A stretch of 40,414 nt of DNA, taken from contig NZ_BMDV01000012.1 in assembly GCF_014636095.1 (NCBI RefSeq), positions 1-40,414 of the forward strand, read 5' to 3'. Numbering within the stretch: position 1 is the stretch's first letter; every line of letters begins with the position of its first letter. The translations under genes were made by a program, and so were the position numbers. This document shows, piece by piece, positions 1-9,480 of this stretch. Below the pieces are notes generated by a model that saw only the letters and a program-made list of their open reading frames with translations, had not been told where the DNA came from and did not search any database. The DNA comes from Acinetobacter modestus. GTDB lineage: Bacteria; Pseudomonadota; Gammaproteobacteria; Pseudomonadales; Moraxellaceae.

Positions 1-102
1 CGGCTGGTCAATCTAAGCAAAAATACCGTGTTGGATATCGTTAAAAGAAGTCGGAGTGAAAATCCTTAGCGTGCTATATTTTCCGTTTCCTGAGACGACC
101 CC
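1..102. mobile_element. Terminal piece of a Tn3-family (Tn21-subgroup) transposon
   Basis: The sequence left of position 103 belongs to a transposon whose body lies outside the window. Its 38-bp end (65-102) has the outermost G's pointing toward cusA, so the element extends leftward. Positions 1-66 are open on the + strand, reading into a TAG at 67-69 inside the repeat. The 22-residue tail contains LSKNTVLDIVKR, which looks helical, but I cannot assign it to a known gene. The element interrupts cusA; TACCT at 103-107 is the candidate 5-bp target duplication. Confidence 0.8.
65..102 (-). repeat. 38-bp terminal inverted repeat of a Tn21-like transposon
   Basis: Read on the minus strand from 102 it begins GGGGTCGTCTCAGG and ends GCACGCTAAG at 65. 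From memory of the family this is the Tn21-type end with about two substitutions. Thirty-eight bases with a GGGG outer end and an inner ACGCTAAG are diagnostic of the Tn21/Tn501 branch of Tn3-family transposons. The partner repeat is not in the window. Confidence 0.85.
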
Positions 103-2020
103 TACCTGAGCGCCATTCAGATCGTGGTTTGAACTGAATCGTGGTTTCAAACATTTCTAAAGGCGCAGGATCTGTTGCTGACTCAGCTCTCCCTGCTTTA
201 CCAAATACTGTCGCAACTTCTGGAACCGTTTTAATCATTCGATCTGTTTGCTGTAACAGTTCTGAGGCCTTGGCTGCGGACAATCCTGGTAAAGCTGAAG
301 GCATATACAGTAAATCACCTTCATCCATATTCGGTAGAAACTCTCCACCTAATCGCGTTAAAGGAAAAAGACTAATAAGGAAAATTAGCAACGCACCAAA
401 TAAAGTGGTCTTTGGATGAGTTAAAACCTGATCCAACATAGGTCGGTATATTTTGATGAGGAAACGGTTCAATGGATTACGCTGTTCTGAAGGTAATTTC
501 CCGCGGATCCAATAACCCATTAAAACAGGAATCAGGGTAATGGATAAACCAGCTGCCGCTGCCATGGCATAGGTTTTGGTAAACGCCAGAGGCGAGAACA
601 AACGTCCTTCTTGTGCCTGTAAAGTAAAAATAGGAATAAAAGATAAGGTAATGATAAGTAAGCAAAAAAATAAAGCAGGACCAACTTCACTGGCGGAATG
701 GGCAATAATATTCCAGCGTGCTTGAGTTTCTAATACTTGATTGGGATGTTCATGCTGCCAAGTCTCTATATGCTTATGTGCATTTTCAACCATCACAACC
801 GCTGCATCAACCATAGCACCAATAGCAATGGCAATCCCCCCCAATGACATGATATTGGCATTTAGGCCCTGATAGTACATGACTAAGAAAGCCGACAAAA
901 TCCCAAGTGGTAAAGAAACAATAGCTACCATTGCTGATCGTAAATGCCAGAGGAAAAGTCCACAGACTAAAGCCACGACAATAAATTCTTCAATTAATTT
1001 ATGACTGAGATTCTCGACTGCCCGATCAATCAGTTTACTGCGATCATATACAGGAACAACTTGCACTCCTTTAGGTAAACTTTGTTGCAATTCAGCCAGT
1101 TTTGCTTTCACAGCAGTAATCGTTTCACGTGCATTCTTACCGGCCCGTAAAATCACAACACCGCCAACAGTTTCACCTTGTCCATTCAGCTCAGTGATAC
1201 CACGACGCATTTCCGGTCCGAGTTGAATAGTTGCAACATCGCCTAAAGTAACAGGAATCCCAAAACTATTTGTTTTTATCGGGATCTGTCGAAAATCTTC
1301 TAATGTCTTTAAATAACCAGAAGCTCGTACCATATATTCAGTTTCAGCCATCTCCAGAACTGAACCACCGGTTTCTTGATTGGCCTTTTGAATCGCTTCA
1401 ATGACATTGTTTTGAGTAATTCCTAAGGCGGCCATTTTACTTGGATCTAAAACAACCTGATATTGCTTCACCATTCCCCCAATCGTAGCAACTTCAGCCA
1501 CATTGGGTAATGTCTTTAGTTCATACTTTAAAAACCAGTCTTGTATGCTTCTCAGTTGTGAAAGGTCATGTTGTCCTGTTGGATCAACTAACGCATATTC
1601 ATAAACCCAGCCAACGCCTGTGGCATCTGGCCCTAATGAAGATTTCGCATTTGCAGGCATTTTTCCCTGAATCTGGTTTAGATATTCCAATACACGCGAA
1701 CGGGCCCAATAAAGATCGGTATGTTCATCAAAAATGACATATACAAATGAATCACCAAAAAAAGAATAACCACGAACCGTTTTAACACCGGGCACTGATA
1801 ACATGGTTGTTGTTAAAGGGTACGTCACCTGATTTTCAACAATTTGTGGTGCCTGACCTGGGTAATTAGTTCTGACAATCACTTGTACATCAGATAAATC
1901 CGGTAAAGCATCAACCGGAGTATTTTTTACAGCCCAAACACCCCAAGCTGCCAGAATTAAAGCTGCCAATAAGACAAATACACGATTCAAAATTGAAAAA
2001 CGAATAATACGGGCGATCAT
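74..2020 (-). CDS. cusA: CusA-like Cu(I)/Ag(I) RND pump, 3' end cut off by transposon
   Basis: This is the inner-membrane pump subunit of a CusCBA tripartite efflux system that exports Cu(I)/Ag(I) by proton antiport. The first transmembrane helix spans about residues 10-30 and is followed by the porter region. The TM4 motif [13 protein letters not shown] has D405. M573 (LYMPSALPG) and M623 (PLEMFETTI) fall at exactly the E. coli CusA numbering of two of the three copper-binding methionines. The family is about 1050 residues, but this frame is native only to about residue 639. The last nine residues come from the Tn21-like repeat, so the third methionine, the rest of the porter domain and the C-terminal membrane half are missing here. 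It is the last gene of cusC-cusB-cusA, 13 bases after cusB. The pump is probably inactive unless the remainder is rejoined. Confidence 0.9.
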   Translation of the reverse strand: MIARIIRFSILNRVFVLLAALILAAWGVWAVKNTPVDALPDLSDVQVIVRTNYPGQAPQIVENQVTYPLTTTMLSVPGVKTVRGYSFFGDSFVYVIFDEHTDLYWARSRVLEYLNQIQGKMPANAKSSLGPDATGVGWVYEYALVDPTGQHDLSQLRSIQDWFLKYELKTLPNVAEVATIGGMVKQYQVVLDPSKMAALGITQNNVIEAIQKANQETGGSVLEMAETEYMVRASGYLKTLEDFRQIPIKTNSFGIPVTLGDVATIQLGPEMRRGITELNGQGETVGGVVILRAGKNARETITAVKAKLAELQQSLPKGVQVVPVYDRSKLIDRAVENLSHKLIEEFIVVALVCGLFLWHLRSAMVAIVSLPLGILSAFLVMYYQGLNANIMSLGGIAIAIGAMVDAAVVMVENAHKHIETWQHEHPNQVLETQARWNIIAHSASEVGPALFFCLLIITLSFIPIFTLQAQEGRLFSPLAFTKTYAMAAAAGLSITLIPVLMGYWIRGKLPSEQRNPLNRFLIKIYRPMLDQVLTHPKTTLFGALLIFLISLFPLTRLGGEFLPNMDEGDLLYMPSALPGLSAAKASELLQQTDRMIKTVPEVATVFGKAGRAESATDPAPLEMFETTIQFKPRSEWRSGRGRLRKRKI

Positions 2021-2033
2021 AATAGTTCTCCCG

Positions 2034-3533
2034 TTAGTTCTTCATAGATGCCATAGACATCTTTGAAATGTCAGAAATGACATAAGAATTTCCAACTTTT
2101 GTAAAACTAAAGTTGACCTGGTCACCTTGCTGAATTCGGGTAAATGGTTGTACTGGCTGTTTAAAGATCATGGTCATAGCACCCCAGCCCAACTCAGGAA
2201 TAGCTTGGTGTGAAATGGTAATATCTTGATTTGTGACTTTTTCAACTTTACCAAGACCTTGATATGTTGACCTCTTAATCGTTTGAGATGATGCAATTGG
2301 TTGCCCAGTGTTGAGCTTATCCAATACGCCTTGCAAATTTGCTTCAGAATCAATCAGAAATTGTCCTGAAATCACTACTCTCTGACCAGCTTTCAACCCT
2401 TGCAGGACTGCAATTTTATTGCCATCACTTTGCCCTAACTGTACAACAACTGGTTCAAAACGTCCTTGCTCACGCCCTACAATGACAACATTCCGAGTAC
2501 CTGTCCGTATAACAGCTTGCTCTGGTACAACCAAACTGCTTTGGGGATTATTTATTATATTGACAGAAGCAAACATCCCTGGCTTAAGTTGACCACTAGG
2601 ATTTGATAATTCAATACGAACTTTAATAGTTCTTGATGTTGTATCTAAGGTAGGCAAAATGTCGATAACTTTGCCAGTTACTTTTTGAGAAAAAGCAGCA
2701 AAATTGGCTTCTACACTCATACCTCGTTTGATTCCAGCAATTTGTTTTTCAGGAACGGCTGCCTCTAGCCAAATCGGGTTGATACCTTTAATTGTGGCCA
2801 AGGTTTGTCCCATAGCCAAAGCCATACCATTGCGGACTTCTAGTGAATCAATAAATCCACTAATGGGAGCTTGCAAAGTTATATTAGATTGCACTCGACG
2901 AGTTCGCTCAACTTGATGAATCACATTTTGTGGTATTCCTAAAAGCTGCAAACGTTGACGGCTTGCTTGAATAAGGGAACGATCTCCAGTACGGAGCACA
3001 GCTAAAAATTCAGTTTGCTCTCCAGTCCATTCGGGTATTGAAATATCAGCTATAGGGCTTCCTTCGGTAACCATATCTCCAACAGCATGCCCATACACTC
3101 GCTGAACAAAGCCACTTGCTCTAGTTTGTAAAATAGCTGTTTGCCGTTCATTTGCTTGTAATATGCCATTAGTAAACATGGCATTTCCAATTACAGCCTG
3201 TTCAACAGTGCCGTAACGGATGGCTAAATTTTGTTGAAGAGATGGATCTATTTTGACTGTAGGACGACTTTCATCCGTCATCGCAGTATTTTCGTCTGCA
3301 TATTTAGGTACCAGTTGCATGTCCATAAATGGAGACTTACCTGGCTTATCAAAATGCTGTTCAGGCTTCATTGGGTCGTACCAATACAACACTTTGGCAT
3401 CCTGTTGCTGACCCGCTAAAGTAGATTGAGGATTGTCTTTCTGATGTGCTATCCAATATCCAGCACCACCACCTGCAACCAAACTAATTGTGGCAACTCC
3501 TATGACAGTCACTGCCAATTTATTTCTTAACAT
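2034..3533 (-). CDS. cusB: CusB-type periplasmic adaptor with C-terminal CusF-like domain
   Basis: This is the membrane-fusion protein linking the CusA pump to the CusC channel and passing Cu(I)/Ag(I) into the pump. It has an N-terminal membrane anchor (residues 7-29), then a heavy-metal-binding module at about 48-80 with [12 protein letters not shown] and [10 protein letters not shown], then the lipoyl/beta-barrel HlyD core. The C-terminal ~70 residues form a CusF-like domain with a His followed by GWGAMTM. These are the H, W, M, M positions that CusF uses to hold Cu(I). In E. coli CusF is a separate protein; here it is fused. The start codon overlaps the cusC stop (TAATG), which implies translational coupling. 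At 499 residues it is longer than E. coli CusB (about 407), and the extra domains account for the difference. Confidence 0.92.
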   Translation of the reverse strand: MLRNKLAVTVIGVATISLVAGGGAGYWIAHQKDNPQSTLAGQQQDAKVLYWYDPMKPEQHFDKPGKSPFMDMQLVPKYADENTAMTDESRPTVKIDPSLQQNLAIRYGTVEQAVIGNAMFTNGILQANERQTAILQTRASGFVQRVYGHAVGDMVTEGSPIADISIPEWTGEQTEFLAVLRTGDRSLIQASRQRLQLLGIPQNVIHQVERTRRVQSNITLQAPISGFIDSLEVRNGMALAMGQTLATIKGINPIWLEAAVPEKQIAGIKRGMSVEANFAAFSQKVTGKVIDILPTLDTTSRTIKVRIELSNPSGQLKPGMFASVNIINNPQSSLVVPEQAVIRTGTRNVVIVGREQGRFEPVVVQLGQSDGNKIAVLQGLKAGQRVVISGQFLIDSEANLQGVLDKLNTGQPIASSQTIKRSTYQGLGKVEKVTNQDITISHQAIPELGWGAMTMIFKQPVQPFTRIQQGDQVNFSFTKVGNSYVISDISKMSMASMKN

Positions 3534-4837
3534 TATGGCTGCTCCTCAACATAGTTTAAGGTTGGTTCTTCAAAGGCAAAATAAAGTTGGGCTTTAGTCA
3601 CAGCCTGTTGTTGTTGGAGATCAATGAGACGCAAACGTTGTTCTAAAAGAGATTGTCGGGCAGTAATAACATCAGACAAATTGCTTTTACCAGCTTGGTA
3701 GCTTGCCAACTGTAAACCCACTTTTTGTTTAGCGAGTGGAATACTTATTTGCATTGCACGTCTAATTTGCTGATCAAGCGCATCAAGATCAGATAACCCA
3801 TCATCCAGCATGGTGAGATGTTCACGGTATTGAACTTCTTGATCGGCAATGATCCGGTTTTGTTCGGCTAAAGCTGCCTGAACGAGCGGCCCACTACGTC
3901 TTTTTGAAAATACTGGAAGCTCTGTTGTGAGTTGAACCCCGATCATATCGCCAAATTCGCGTGCTCGATGCTGATAAGCAAGCTCAATCCCCCAATCTGG
4001 TTTCTGTAAAGCCTGAGCTTGCTTCAGTTTTGCTTCAGCAGTTTTCTTTTCTGCCTGAAATGCTTTTAATTCAGGATGTTGATGCAAATGATGATATAAC
4101 TTTGATGAATCAAGATGGATGGATGGAGCTTGGTCAGGTAAGGTTTCAATTTGAGTAAGGTTTTCGGTAGGCTCTGCACTGATCAAGCGATGCAACTCTA
4201 GCTTGGCTTTATTTAAATCACGAAGCAAATCATCCTTCTGGTCAAGCAATACCGTGGCTTCTTGTTTTGGATCAAGTGCATCAGCAACCATTGTCCGACC
4301 AGAGGTGACCTGTGTTTGGGTCATCTGAGAAAGTAATCGATTCTCTGAAAACAGTTCATCGTATAGCGCCAATTTACGCTCAAGATAAAAACGTTTAAAC
4401 CAAGCAGATGCAACTTTTTGACGTAACTCAATACGTAGAATCTCAGTTTGAGCAGTGACTGAACCCAATTCAGCTTTTGCTAACTCGACCTCGGCTTGTC
4501 TTTTGGCGCGGTTTGGAAAATCTTGCATAACGCCAATTTTCTGCATGGTCATGCCATTTTGTGTGACTGACCATGACGCATCACCAGATATAGGATAATT
4601 CTCCAAACCGACAAATAATTTAGGGTTGGGTAAAATACCTGAAGCTGAAACCATATTCTCAGCCCCTTCAATTTGGGCACTATTTACTCTTAAAGTTGGA
4701 GCATATTGCTCGGCAAGCTTCAAAGCTGTATCCAAAGTCAGTGGCTGGGCATAGACTTGACCATAGACTAGAGAAAAACAGATCACACCTATCGGCCATC
4801 TCACCCTGCGAGATAGCTTTTCTTTATAAAATTTCAT
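3533..4837 (-). CDS. cusC: CusC-type TolC-family outer-membrane channel
   Basis: This is the outer-membrane exit duct of the CusCBA system. A signal peptide ends near VYGQVYAQ (about residue 30). Two TolC-type repeats follow, with long Gln/Leu/Ala-rich coiled-coil helices (for example about 100-235 and 260-425), and the motifs NPKLFVGLENYP and YQAGKSNLSDVITARQSL are typical of the OEP family. There is no lipobox cysteine at the cleavage site, unlike E. coli CusC. The 434-residue length is normal. It is translationally coupled to cusB and lies 80 bases after the Met-rich gene at 4918-5313. I find no clear CopR-type palindrome in front of this operon. Confidence 0.9.
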   Translation of the reverse strand: MKFYKEKLSRRVRWPIGVICFSLVYGQVYAQPLTLDTALKLAEQYAPTLRVNSAQIEGAENMVSASGILPNPKLFVGLENYPISGDASWSVTQNGMTMQKIGVMQDFPNRAKRQAEVELAKAELGSVTAQTEILRIELRQKVASAWFKRFYLERKLALYDELFSENRLLSQMTQTQVTSGRTMVADALDPKQEATVLLDQKDDLLRDLNKAKLELHRLISAEPTENLTQIETLPDQAPSIHLDSSKLYHHLHQHPELKAFQAEKKTAEAKLKQAQALQKPDWGIELAYQHRAREFGDMIGVQLTTELPVFSKRRSGPLVQAALAEQNRIIADQEVQYREHLTMLDDGLSDLDALDQQIRRAMQISIPLAKQKVGLQLASYQAGKSNLSDVITARQSLLEQRLRLIDLQQQQAVTKAQLYFAFEEPTLNYVEEQP

Positions 4838-4917
4838 ATTTTTAGCTCTAAAATGATATACACGCGCACGCGCAGAACATCCATAAAAAATGCTATGAAT
4901 GACGAAGAATTATCAAA

Positions 4918-5313
4918 TTAGTTAGAGCGTGGGGGCTTCCATAAACCTGAAGGGTATGGAGCAGGAAGATTTTGATCTGGAAAATAAAAGACTGATCGCT
5001 CTACGGGTGAGAATACCGTTGAGTGCAAAATGCTTTGAGGATCACTGGCGTACGCAATTTTGGCAAAAGACATAATGCAATCTTGCTCAGACATACAGGA
5101 AGGATCATGTAGCGTTTTTTTGACCTTTGCTTCAACTTTCATACAGTCGGTATGCATCATATCCTGGTTTTGAGATGCTTCCATTTGCATGGATTTCATC
5201 TGTTCAGATGGCATTAAACACCGCTTATGTACAGACGAAGCAGCAGCAGCCGATCCTACTAAAAGGATAGCAAACGATAAAAACAGCGATAGGCATGTTT
5301 TTAACCACTGCAT
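4918..5313 (-). CDS. Met/Cys-containing periplasmic protein ahead of cusCBA, unknown function
   Basis: This is a 131-residue secreted protein with a clear Sec signal (LFLSFAILLVGSAAAASS). The mature part has a Met-rich stretch (MPSEQMKSMQMEASQNQDMMH) and four cysteines, including CMSEQDC, which could bind Cu(I). It precedes cusCBA by 80 bases on the same strand, so it probably belongs to that operon as a periplasmic copper binder. I do not recognise a named family, and the role is inferred from composition and position. Confidence 0.7.
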   Translation of the reverse strand: MQWLKTCLSLFLSFAILLVGSAAAASSVHKRCLMPSEQMKSMQMEASQNQDMMHTDCMKVEAKVKKTLHDPSCMSEQDCIMSFAKIAYASDPQSILHSTVFSPVERSVFYFPDQNLPAPYPSGLWKPPRSN

Positions 5314-5380
5314 AATGTCATGACCAAAATTTAAGCTTTTTTACTTTTACATATTTAGAAAAAATTAGCAATTTTATTCA

Positions 5381-5412
5381 TTAAAATAGCAGCCTTAAGG
5401 CTGCTATTTTAA
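5381..5412 (-). terminator. Rho-independent terminator after copB (perfect palindrome)
   Basis: A 32-base perfect palindrome centred on CCTTAAGG, with flanks TTAAAATAGC and GCTATTTTAA, lies 12 bases after the copB stop. The A/T tracts flank the GC stem on both sides, so it could work in either direction. It separates the copAB transcript from the cus operon downstream. Confidence 0.75.
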
Positions 5413-5424
5413 TATCGAGACAAA

Positions 5425-6306
5425 TTAAAAAACTAATTCAATACCTGCACCATATAGCCATCCCTTTTCAGAATCTGTTGCTTCTTGAAAAGGAGTTGAT
5501 TTTTTTCCTTTCTCATATTGATAGGCTATATCAACAAATGGTCTGATACGTTTGGTAATCTCATAACGAGTTTTAATACCTGTCTTCAATTCTGACAACC
5601 CCGTCTTTGATGCAAAGTCAGAATTATCATTAAACACAACATCTGCTTCAATATATGGTTGAGTAATCAACTTTTGAGTGAGTAATAAATCACGGTCGAA
5701 ATCAAAACTAGCTCCCCAGAAGTTGTCTTTTCCACCATAAAGGTAAGCTTTGGTCTCAAAGAAATAAGGAGCAAGACCTAATATACCAACGACACCATCG
5801 ACTCGATCGCTGTTCTTGTTATTTTTATCCTCGCTGTATCTTAGACCAGCTTGTACATCCCAAAATGGTGCTACATTACGGCTATAAAGTGCAGACACAT
5901 CATAATTGGGATCATTACTCTCTGCTTTATTCAGATTGGCTTCAACAAATACTCGATTCTCATCTGTTCCAATCAATGTTTCGAAACTAGAACCTAAACT
6001 ACCCTTACCATCGTTATCAATTACCCACTCATTGGAAAATTTAGTTGTTTGGTAAATCTGTCCACCATGCTCGTTCAGATGTTTATCATGATTTTGGCTA
6101 AGAGCTAATTTGCCTTTTGAAGTACTTTGAGCAGCATTACGTTCAACATAGCCTAATCCTCCAGCTTCTTTTAAAAGCACATTCATACTTGACGTACTCT
6201 TATTTAGATTTTCAGTCGAATTATCATTAGCAAATGCCATACCTGCTAAACCAATTAAAGCAACTGATAAAAGTGTTTTTGAAAAAAGTTTTTTAGTGGT
6301 TTGCAT
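5425..6306 (-). CDS. copB: CopB/PcoB outer-membrane copper resistance protein
   Basis: This is the outer-membrane partner of the multicopper oxidase in plasmid copper resistance. It has a signal peptide (about 1-27, ending GLAGMAFA) and a ~210-residue beta-barrel of the CopB family: PFWDVQAGLRYSEDKN, GVVGILGLAPYFFETKAYLY, and a terminal GAGIELVF ending in the phenylalanine typical of barrel proteins. The Met/His-rich N-terminal repeats of Pseudomonas CopB are absent. The Met-rich segment in this operon sits in the oxidase instead. The start lies 14 bases inside the end of the oxidase gene, so the two are translationally coupled. Confidence 0.9.
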   Translation of the reverse strand: MQTTKKLFSKTLLSVALIGLAGMAFANDNSTENLNKSTSSMNVLLKEAGGLGYVERNAAQSTSKGKLALSQNHDKHLNEHGGQIYQTTKFSNEWVIDNDGKGSLGSSFETLIGTDENRVFVEANLNKAESNDPNYDVSALYSRNVAPFWDVQAGLRYSEDKNNKNSDRVDGVVGILGLAPYFFETKAYLYGGKDNFWGASFDFDRDLLLTQKLITQPYIEADVVFNDNSDFASKTGLSELKTGIKTRYEITKRIRPFVDIAYQYEKGKKSTPFQEATDSEKGWLYGAGIELVF

Positions 6307-8212
6307 GTTGATTCACTCCCTTATCATTTGCATGGGGTTGGGCAACGATACTTTTTGAATCAACATCATTGCTATCTACATTTGCCACAATGAGTTTGTT
6401 CATCATTCCAGCTGCCATGTGATATAACAAATGGCAGTGGATAGCCCATTCACCTAATTCATCAGCAGTAAGTAAAGTTGTAACTGTTTTCCCTGGTGGC
6501 ACAATGATCGTGTGTTTATTTGGCATATTACTTGGATCTTGACCATTTTCAAGCTGCATAAACATACCGTGCAAGTGCATTGGGTGAGCCATCATACTGT
6601 CATTCACAAATTTCAAGCGTATACGTTCCCCATATTTCACTTTGAATGGTTCTGTTTCATTAAACTTCTTACCATTAATTGTCCAAATGTAGCGCTCCAT
6701 ATTCCCACCAAGACGGATTTCCATTTCACGTTCAGGGGCACGAGTATCTGGTTGAGGGTTTAAAGATTGTAAATCACTATACTGGAGTGCTTTTTGACCA
6801 ACGGGTGTTGAAGCATTTGCCCATCCAAATACGGTATTATCATTCTTGTCTGAAGCCGACTTAACAGTAGCGCTATTCATCGGCATATCATGATTCATAC
6901 CTTTCATAGAAGACATATCGTGATTCATGCCTTTCATAGAAGACATATCGTGATTCATGCCTTTCATAGAAGACATATCATGATTCATATCTTTCATTGA
7001 AGACATATCATGATCCATACCTTTCATAGAAGACATATCGTGATTCATGCCTTTCATAGAAGACATATCATGATCCATACCTTTCATAGAAGACATATCA
7101 TGATTCATACCTTGCATTGAAGACATGTCATGATCCATCCCCATATCTTCCATAGTCAATAAAGAGCGAGGACGAGGTTTAGGCATCTCAATTTGTTTTA
7201 CAGGTAAGGTATTTTCATCATGTAAGGTTCCAACCGAAAAACCAGTACGATCAATAGATTCAGCTTCAATTTGGTAATGTGCTTGTTTTGGTTCCACAAT
7301 GACATCATAAGTTTCAGCAGTACCAATACGGAACTCATCTACAGGAACGGGCTTTACAGGTTGACCATCAGCACTGACTACAGTCATTTTTAGGTTTGGA
7401 ATGCGTACATCAAAGAATGACATAGCGGAAGCATTAATAAAACGAAGGCGAACTTTTTCACCAGCTTTGAAGTTACCCGTCCAATTTTGCTGAGGTGTCT
7501 TGCCATTCATTAAAAATGTATAACCAGTCACATCGGACATATCTGTTTTCAGCATTCGCATCTGATTCCACATAGAACGGTCTTGCCAAGTCGCTTTTAG
7601 CCCATCACGTTTAACTTGTTTTAATACATCGAATACTGTTTCGCGGCGGTTCTGATAGTAGTCTGCTTCTTTTTTAAGATTTTTCATAATTTGATCACTT
7701 GTCGAATTATGAAAATCAGAAAGCAAAACAACGTAATCTTTATCGGTTTTTTCAGCAGCTGTTAGTGGAGTTTTATCTTTAGGATAAATAACAAAAGCAC
7801 CATATAAACCGTCTTGTTCTTGTCCTTTACTATGTGAATGATACCAATAAGTACCATTTTGGCGGACTTTAAACTTATATTCATAAGTTTTATTAGGGGC
7901 AATGCCATTAAATTTGTTAAATCCAGGTACACCATCCATAATTCCAGGTAATAATAAGCCATGCCAATGGATTGAAGAGTCCTGATTTTTTAACTTATTG
8001 TGAACACGGATAACGGCCTCATCACCTTCTTCAAATTCAAGAAGTGGTGCAACGAATTTACCATTTACAGTAATTCTCTCAACTGGTTTTCCTGTGATAT
8101 TTACAGTTTGTTCAGCGATTGTTAAATCATATTCTTTAACTGCCGCCATTACCCAAGTTGATGAAAATAAACCAACTCCTATTAAAAGGACATGACTTAA
8201 TTTTTTAGACAT
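6293..8212 (-). CDS. pcoA: CopA/PcoA periplasmic multicopper oxidase with Met-rich repeats
   Basis: This protein oxidises periplasmic Cu(I) to less toxic Cu(II) and sequesters copper. All four copper-site motifs are present: HWHG (82-85), YHSHS (124-128), HPMHLHG (543-549) and HCHLLYHMAAGMM (592-604). Residues 359-438 hold eight decapeptide copies of the M[ND]HDMSSMKG type plus a partial ninth, a much longer Met/His array than usual. The signal peptide (1-23, ending VMA) lacks the twin arginine normally seen in PcoA/CopA and looks Sec-type. The start is secure because an in-frame TAA immediately precedes the ATG and GATAGGTGA provides the ribosome site. The gene overlaps copB by 14 bases and follows the Met/His-rich gene at 8301. 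Confidence 0.93.
   Translation of the reverse strand: MSKKLSHVLLIGVGLFSSTWVMAAVKEYDLTIAEQTVNITGKPVERITVNGKFVAPLLEFEEGDEAVIRVHNKLKNQDSSIHWHGLLLPGIMDGVPGFNKFNGIAPNKTYEYKFKVRQNGTYWYHSHSKGQEQDGLYGAFVIYPKDKTPLTAAEKTDKDYVVLLSDFHNSTSDQIMKNLKKEADYYQNRRETVFDVLKQVKRDGLKATWQDRSMWNQMRMLKTDMSDVTGYTFLMNGKTPQQNWTGNFKAGEKVRLRFINASAMSFFDVRIPNLKMTVVSADGQPVKPVPVDEFRIGTAETYDVIVEPKQAHYQIEAESIDRTGFSVGTLHDENTLPVKQIEMPKPRPRSLLTMEDMGMDHDMSSMQGMNHDMSSMKGMDHDMSSMKGMNHDMSSMKGMDHDMSSMKDMNHDMSSMKGMNHDMSSMKGMNHDMSSMKGMNHDMPMNSATVKSASDKNDNTVFGWANASTPVGQKALQYSDLQSLNPQPDTRAPEREMEIRLGGNMERYIWTINGKKFNETEPFKVKYGERIRLKFVNDSMMAHPMHLHGMFMQLENGQDPSNMPNKHTIIVPPGKTVTTLLTADELGEWAIHCHLLYHMAAGMMNKLIVANVDSNDVDSKSIVAQPHANDKGVNQHANH
6899..7138 (-). 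repeat. Eight 30-bp coding tandem repeats (Met/His decapeptide)
   Basis: Within the oxidase gene the 30-base unit (core GACATATCATGATTCAT on the + strand) repeats eight times without spacers, with a degenerate ninth copy at about 6879-6898. The units are nearly identical in DNA, which suggests recent expansion and probable length variation between strains. Each unit supplies three or four Met and one His as copper ligands. Confidence 0.9.
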
Positions 8213-8300
8213 TTATTTCACCTATCTAATATAAAGATGGGGAGCTCAAGCAAACCAATTATTCGCTTTAATCTCCCCAATCTTTCATTTATCGTATTTG

Positions 8301-8651
8301 TTATTTATTTGATGTATTTGACATGTTCATCTTTGAGTGGTCCATGTTCATCATATTTGAATGATCCATATTACCCATTTTAGACTGATCCATATTCATC
8401 ATCTTAGAGTGATCCATCTGAGACATATCAGCCATATTGCCATGCTCATGCTGACTATGATCCTGTTGGGTTTTCTCATCATTCTTCATATTACAAGGTT
8501 TTTGGCATTTCTCTGACATTTTTGAGTCCGCTTTAGTTTCAGTGACTACAGTGGTTCCCTGTTTAGCATCGGCTGCCCAAGACTGAGTTCCTGCAATTAA
8601 AGTTCCAGCACACATTAAAATTGTTAGACTACGACGCACTACAGTTTTCAT
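8301..8651 (-). CDS. Met/His-rich periplasmic copper-binding protein
   Basis: This is a 116-residue secreted protein. After the signal peptide (ends TQSWAA, about residue 27) comes a Lys/Thr-rich linker with a Cys pair (CQKPC), then a tail made almost wholly of MDHSKMMNM-type units (residues 70-112). The pattern resembles the repeats of the oxidase in the next gene and is a plausible low-affinity copper store or chaperone. It is the first gene of the copAB operon, and its start is 68 bases from the CopR-type palindrome at 8719. A GGGGAG/CTCCCC stem (8239-8278) lies between it and the oxidase. No named family is recognised. Confidence 0.8.
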   Translation of the reverse strand: MKTVVRRSLTILMCAGTLIAGTQSWAADAKQGTTVVTETKADSKMSEKCQKPCNMKNDEKTQQDHSQHEHGNMADMSQMDHSKMMNMDQSKMGNMDHSNMMNMDHSKMNMSNTSNK

Positions 8652-8718
8652 AAGTTTCTCTAAAAGTTAATTTCTTGCTACTACAATAAAGTGAAGCACT
8701 GAACATCTAAGTGACTTG

Positions 8719-8740
8719 AAAATGACATTTTTGTAATCTA
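8719..8740. promoter_or_regulatory. CopR/CusR-type box between copAB operon and copRS
   Basis: This is a 22-base imperfect palindrome with half sites AAAATGACAT and TTGTAATCTA. It matches the known E. coli CusR box pattern (AAAATGACAA, two bases, TTGTCATTTT) except in the outer right half. It lies in the 148-base divergent region and can serve the copper-binding gene to the left and copRS to the right, giving autoregulation. A TATAGT near 8768 is a possible -10 for copR. Confidence 0.75.
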
Positions 8741-8799
8741 TCTCGATCAGATGTTTTATAACGTTATTATAGTTTTAATGAATAACTTAGGATTCGGAA

Positions 8800-9480
8800 A
8801 TGAGAATACTATTAGTTGAAGATGAACAAAAAACTGGTGATTATCTCAAGCAAGGTTTATCCGAAGCTGGCTATATTACGGACTGGGTTACAGATGGGTT
8901 AACGGGTAAACATCAAGCTCTTTCTGAAGAGTATGACTTAATTATTTTAGACGTGATGTTACCTGGACTAAATGGTTGGAATATTATCAATGATATTCGT
9001 AGCAGCGGTAAAACAATGCCCATTCTTTTTCTTACCGCCCGAGATCAAATCGAAGATCGAGTAAAAGGTTTAGAGTTAGGCGCTGATGATTATTTAGTAA
9101 AGCCTTTTGCTTTTGCAGAGCTTCTAGCTCGAATAAAAACGCTCCTTAGACGAGGACAACAAAGAGAAGATAATAATATTATTAAGATTGCTGATTTAGA
9201 ACTTGATTTGAGAAAACGTCGGGTAACACGAGCAGGTCAACGCATTGATCTGACGGCTAAAGAATTTGCGCTTATGGAGCTTTTTATGCGTAGAAGAGGT
9301 GAAATTCTACCAAGAGCACTTATTGCATCTCAAATTTGGGATATGAACTTTGATAGTGATACGAATGTCGTTGAAGTCGCTATTAAACGATTAAGAAGTA
9401 AAGTTGACAGTAACTTTACTCCCAAATTAATTCAGAATATTCGAGGAATGGGGTATGTACTAGAGGTAGAGGATGAATAA
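8800..9480 (+). CDS. copR: Copper response regulator CopR/CusR
   Basis: This is an OmpR-family DNA-binding regulator that activates copper genes when phosphorylated by its kinase. The receiver domain (1-118) has the acidic pair E8/D9, phospho-acceptor D51 in [12 protein letters not shown] at FLTARD and lysine in VKPF. The winged-helix domain (about 128-224) has the signature [16 protein letters not shown] and ends IRGMGYVLE. The 226-residue length is normal. The stop overlaps the start of copS by eight bases. The four palindromes listed in this annotation are its likely targets, judging by similarity to the CusR box. Confidence 0.93.
   Translation: MRILLVEDEQKTGDYLKQGLSEAGYITDWVTDGLTGKHQALSEEYDLIILDVMLPGLNGWNIINDIRSSGKTMPILFLTARDQIEDRVKGLELGADDYLVKPFAFAELLARIKTLLRRGQQREDNNIIKIADLELDLRKRRVTRAGQRIDLTAKEFALMELFMRRRGEILPRALIASQIWDMNFDSDTNVVEVAIKRLRSKVDSNFTPKLIQNIRGMGYVLEVEDE

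Noticed and set aside
4838..4917. CopR-type box in front of cusC
   Set aside because: The region has AAAATGATAT but no matching right half at the required spacing; similarity is too weak to report.
6879..7138. 30-bp direct repeats resembling a CRISPR array
   Set aside because: The units are contiguous without spacers and in frame within the oxidase, encoding a Met/His decapeptide.
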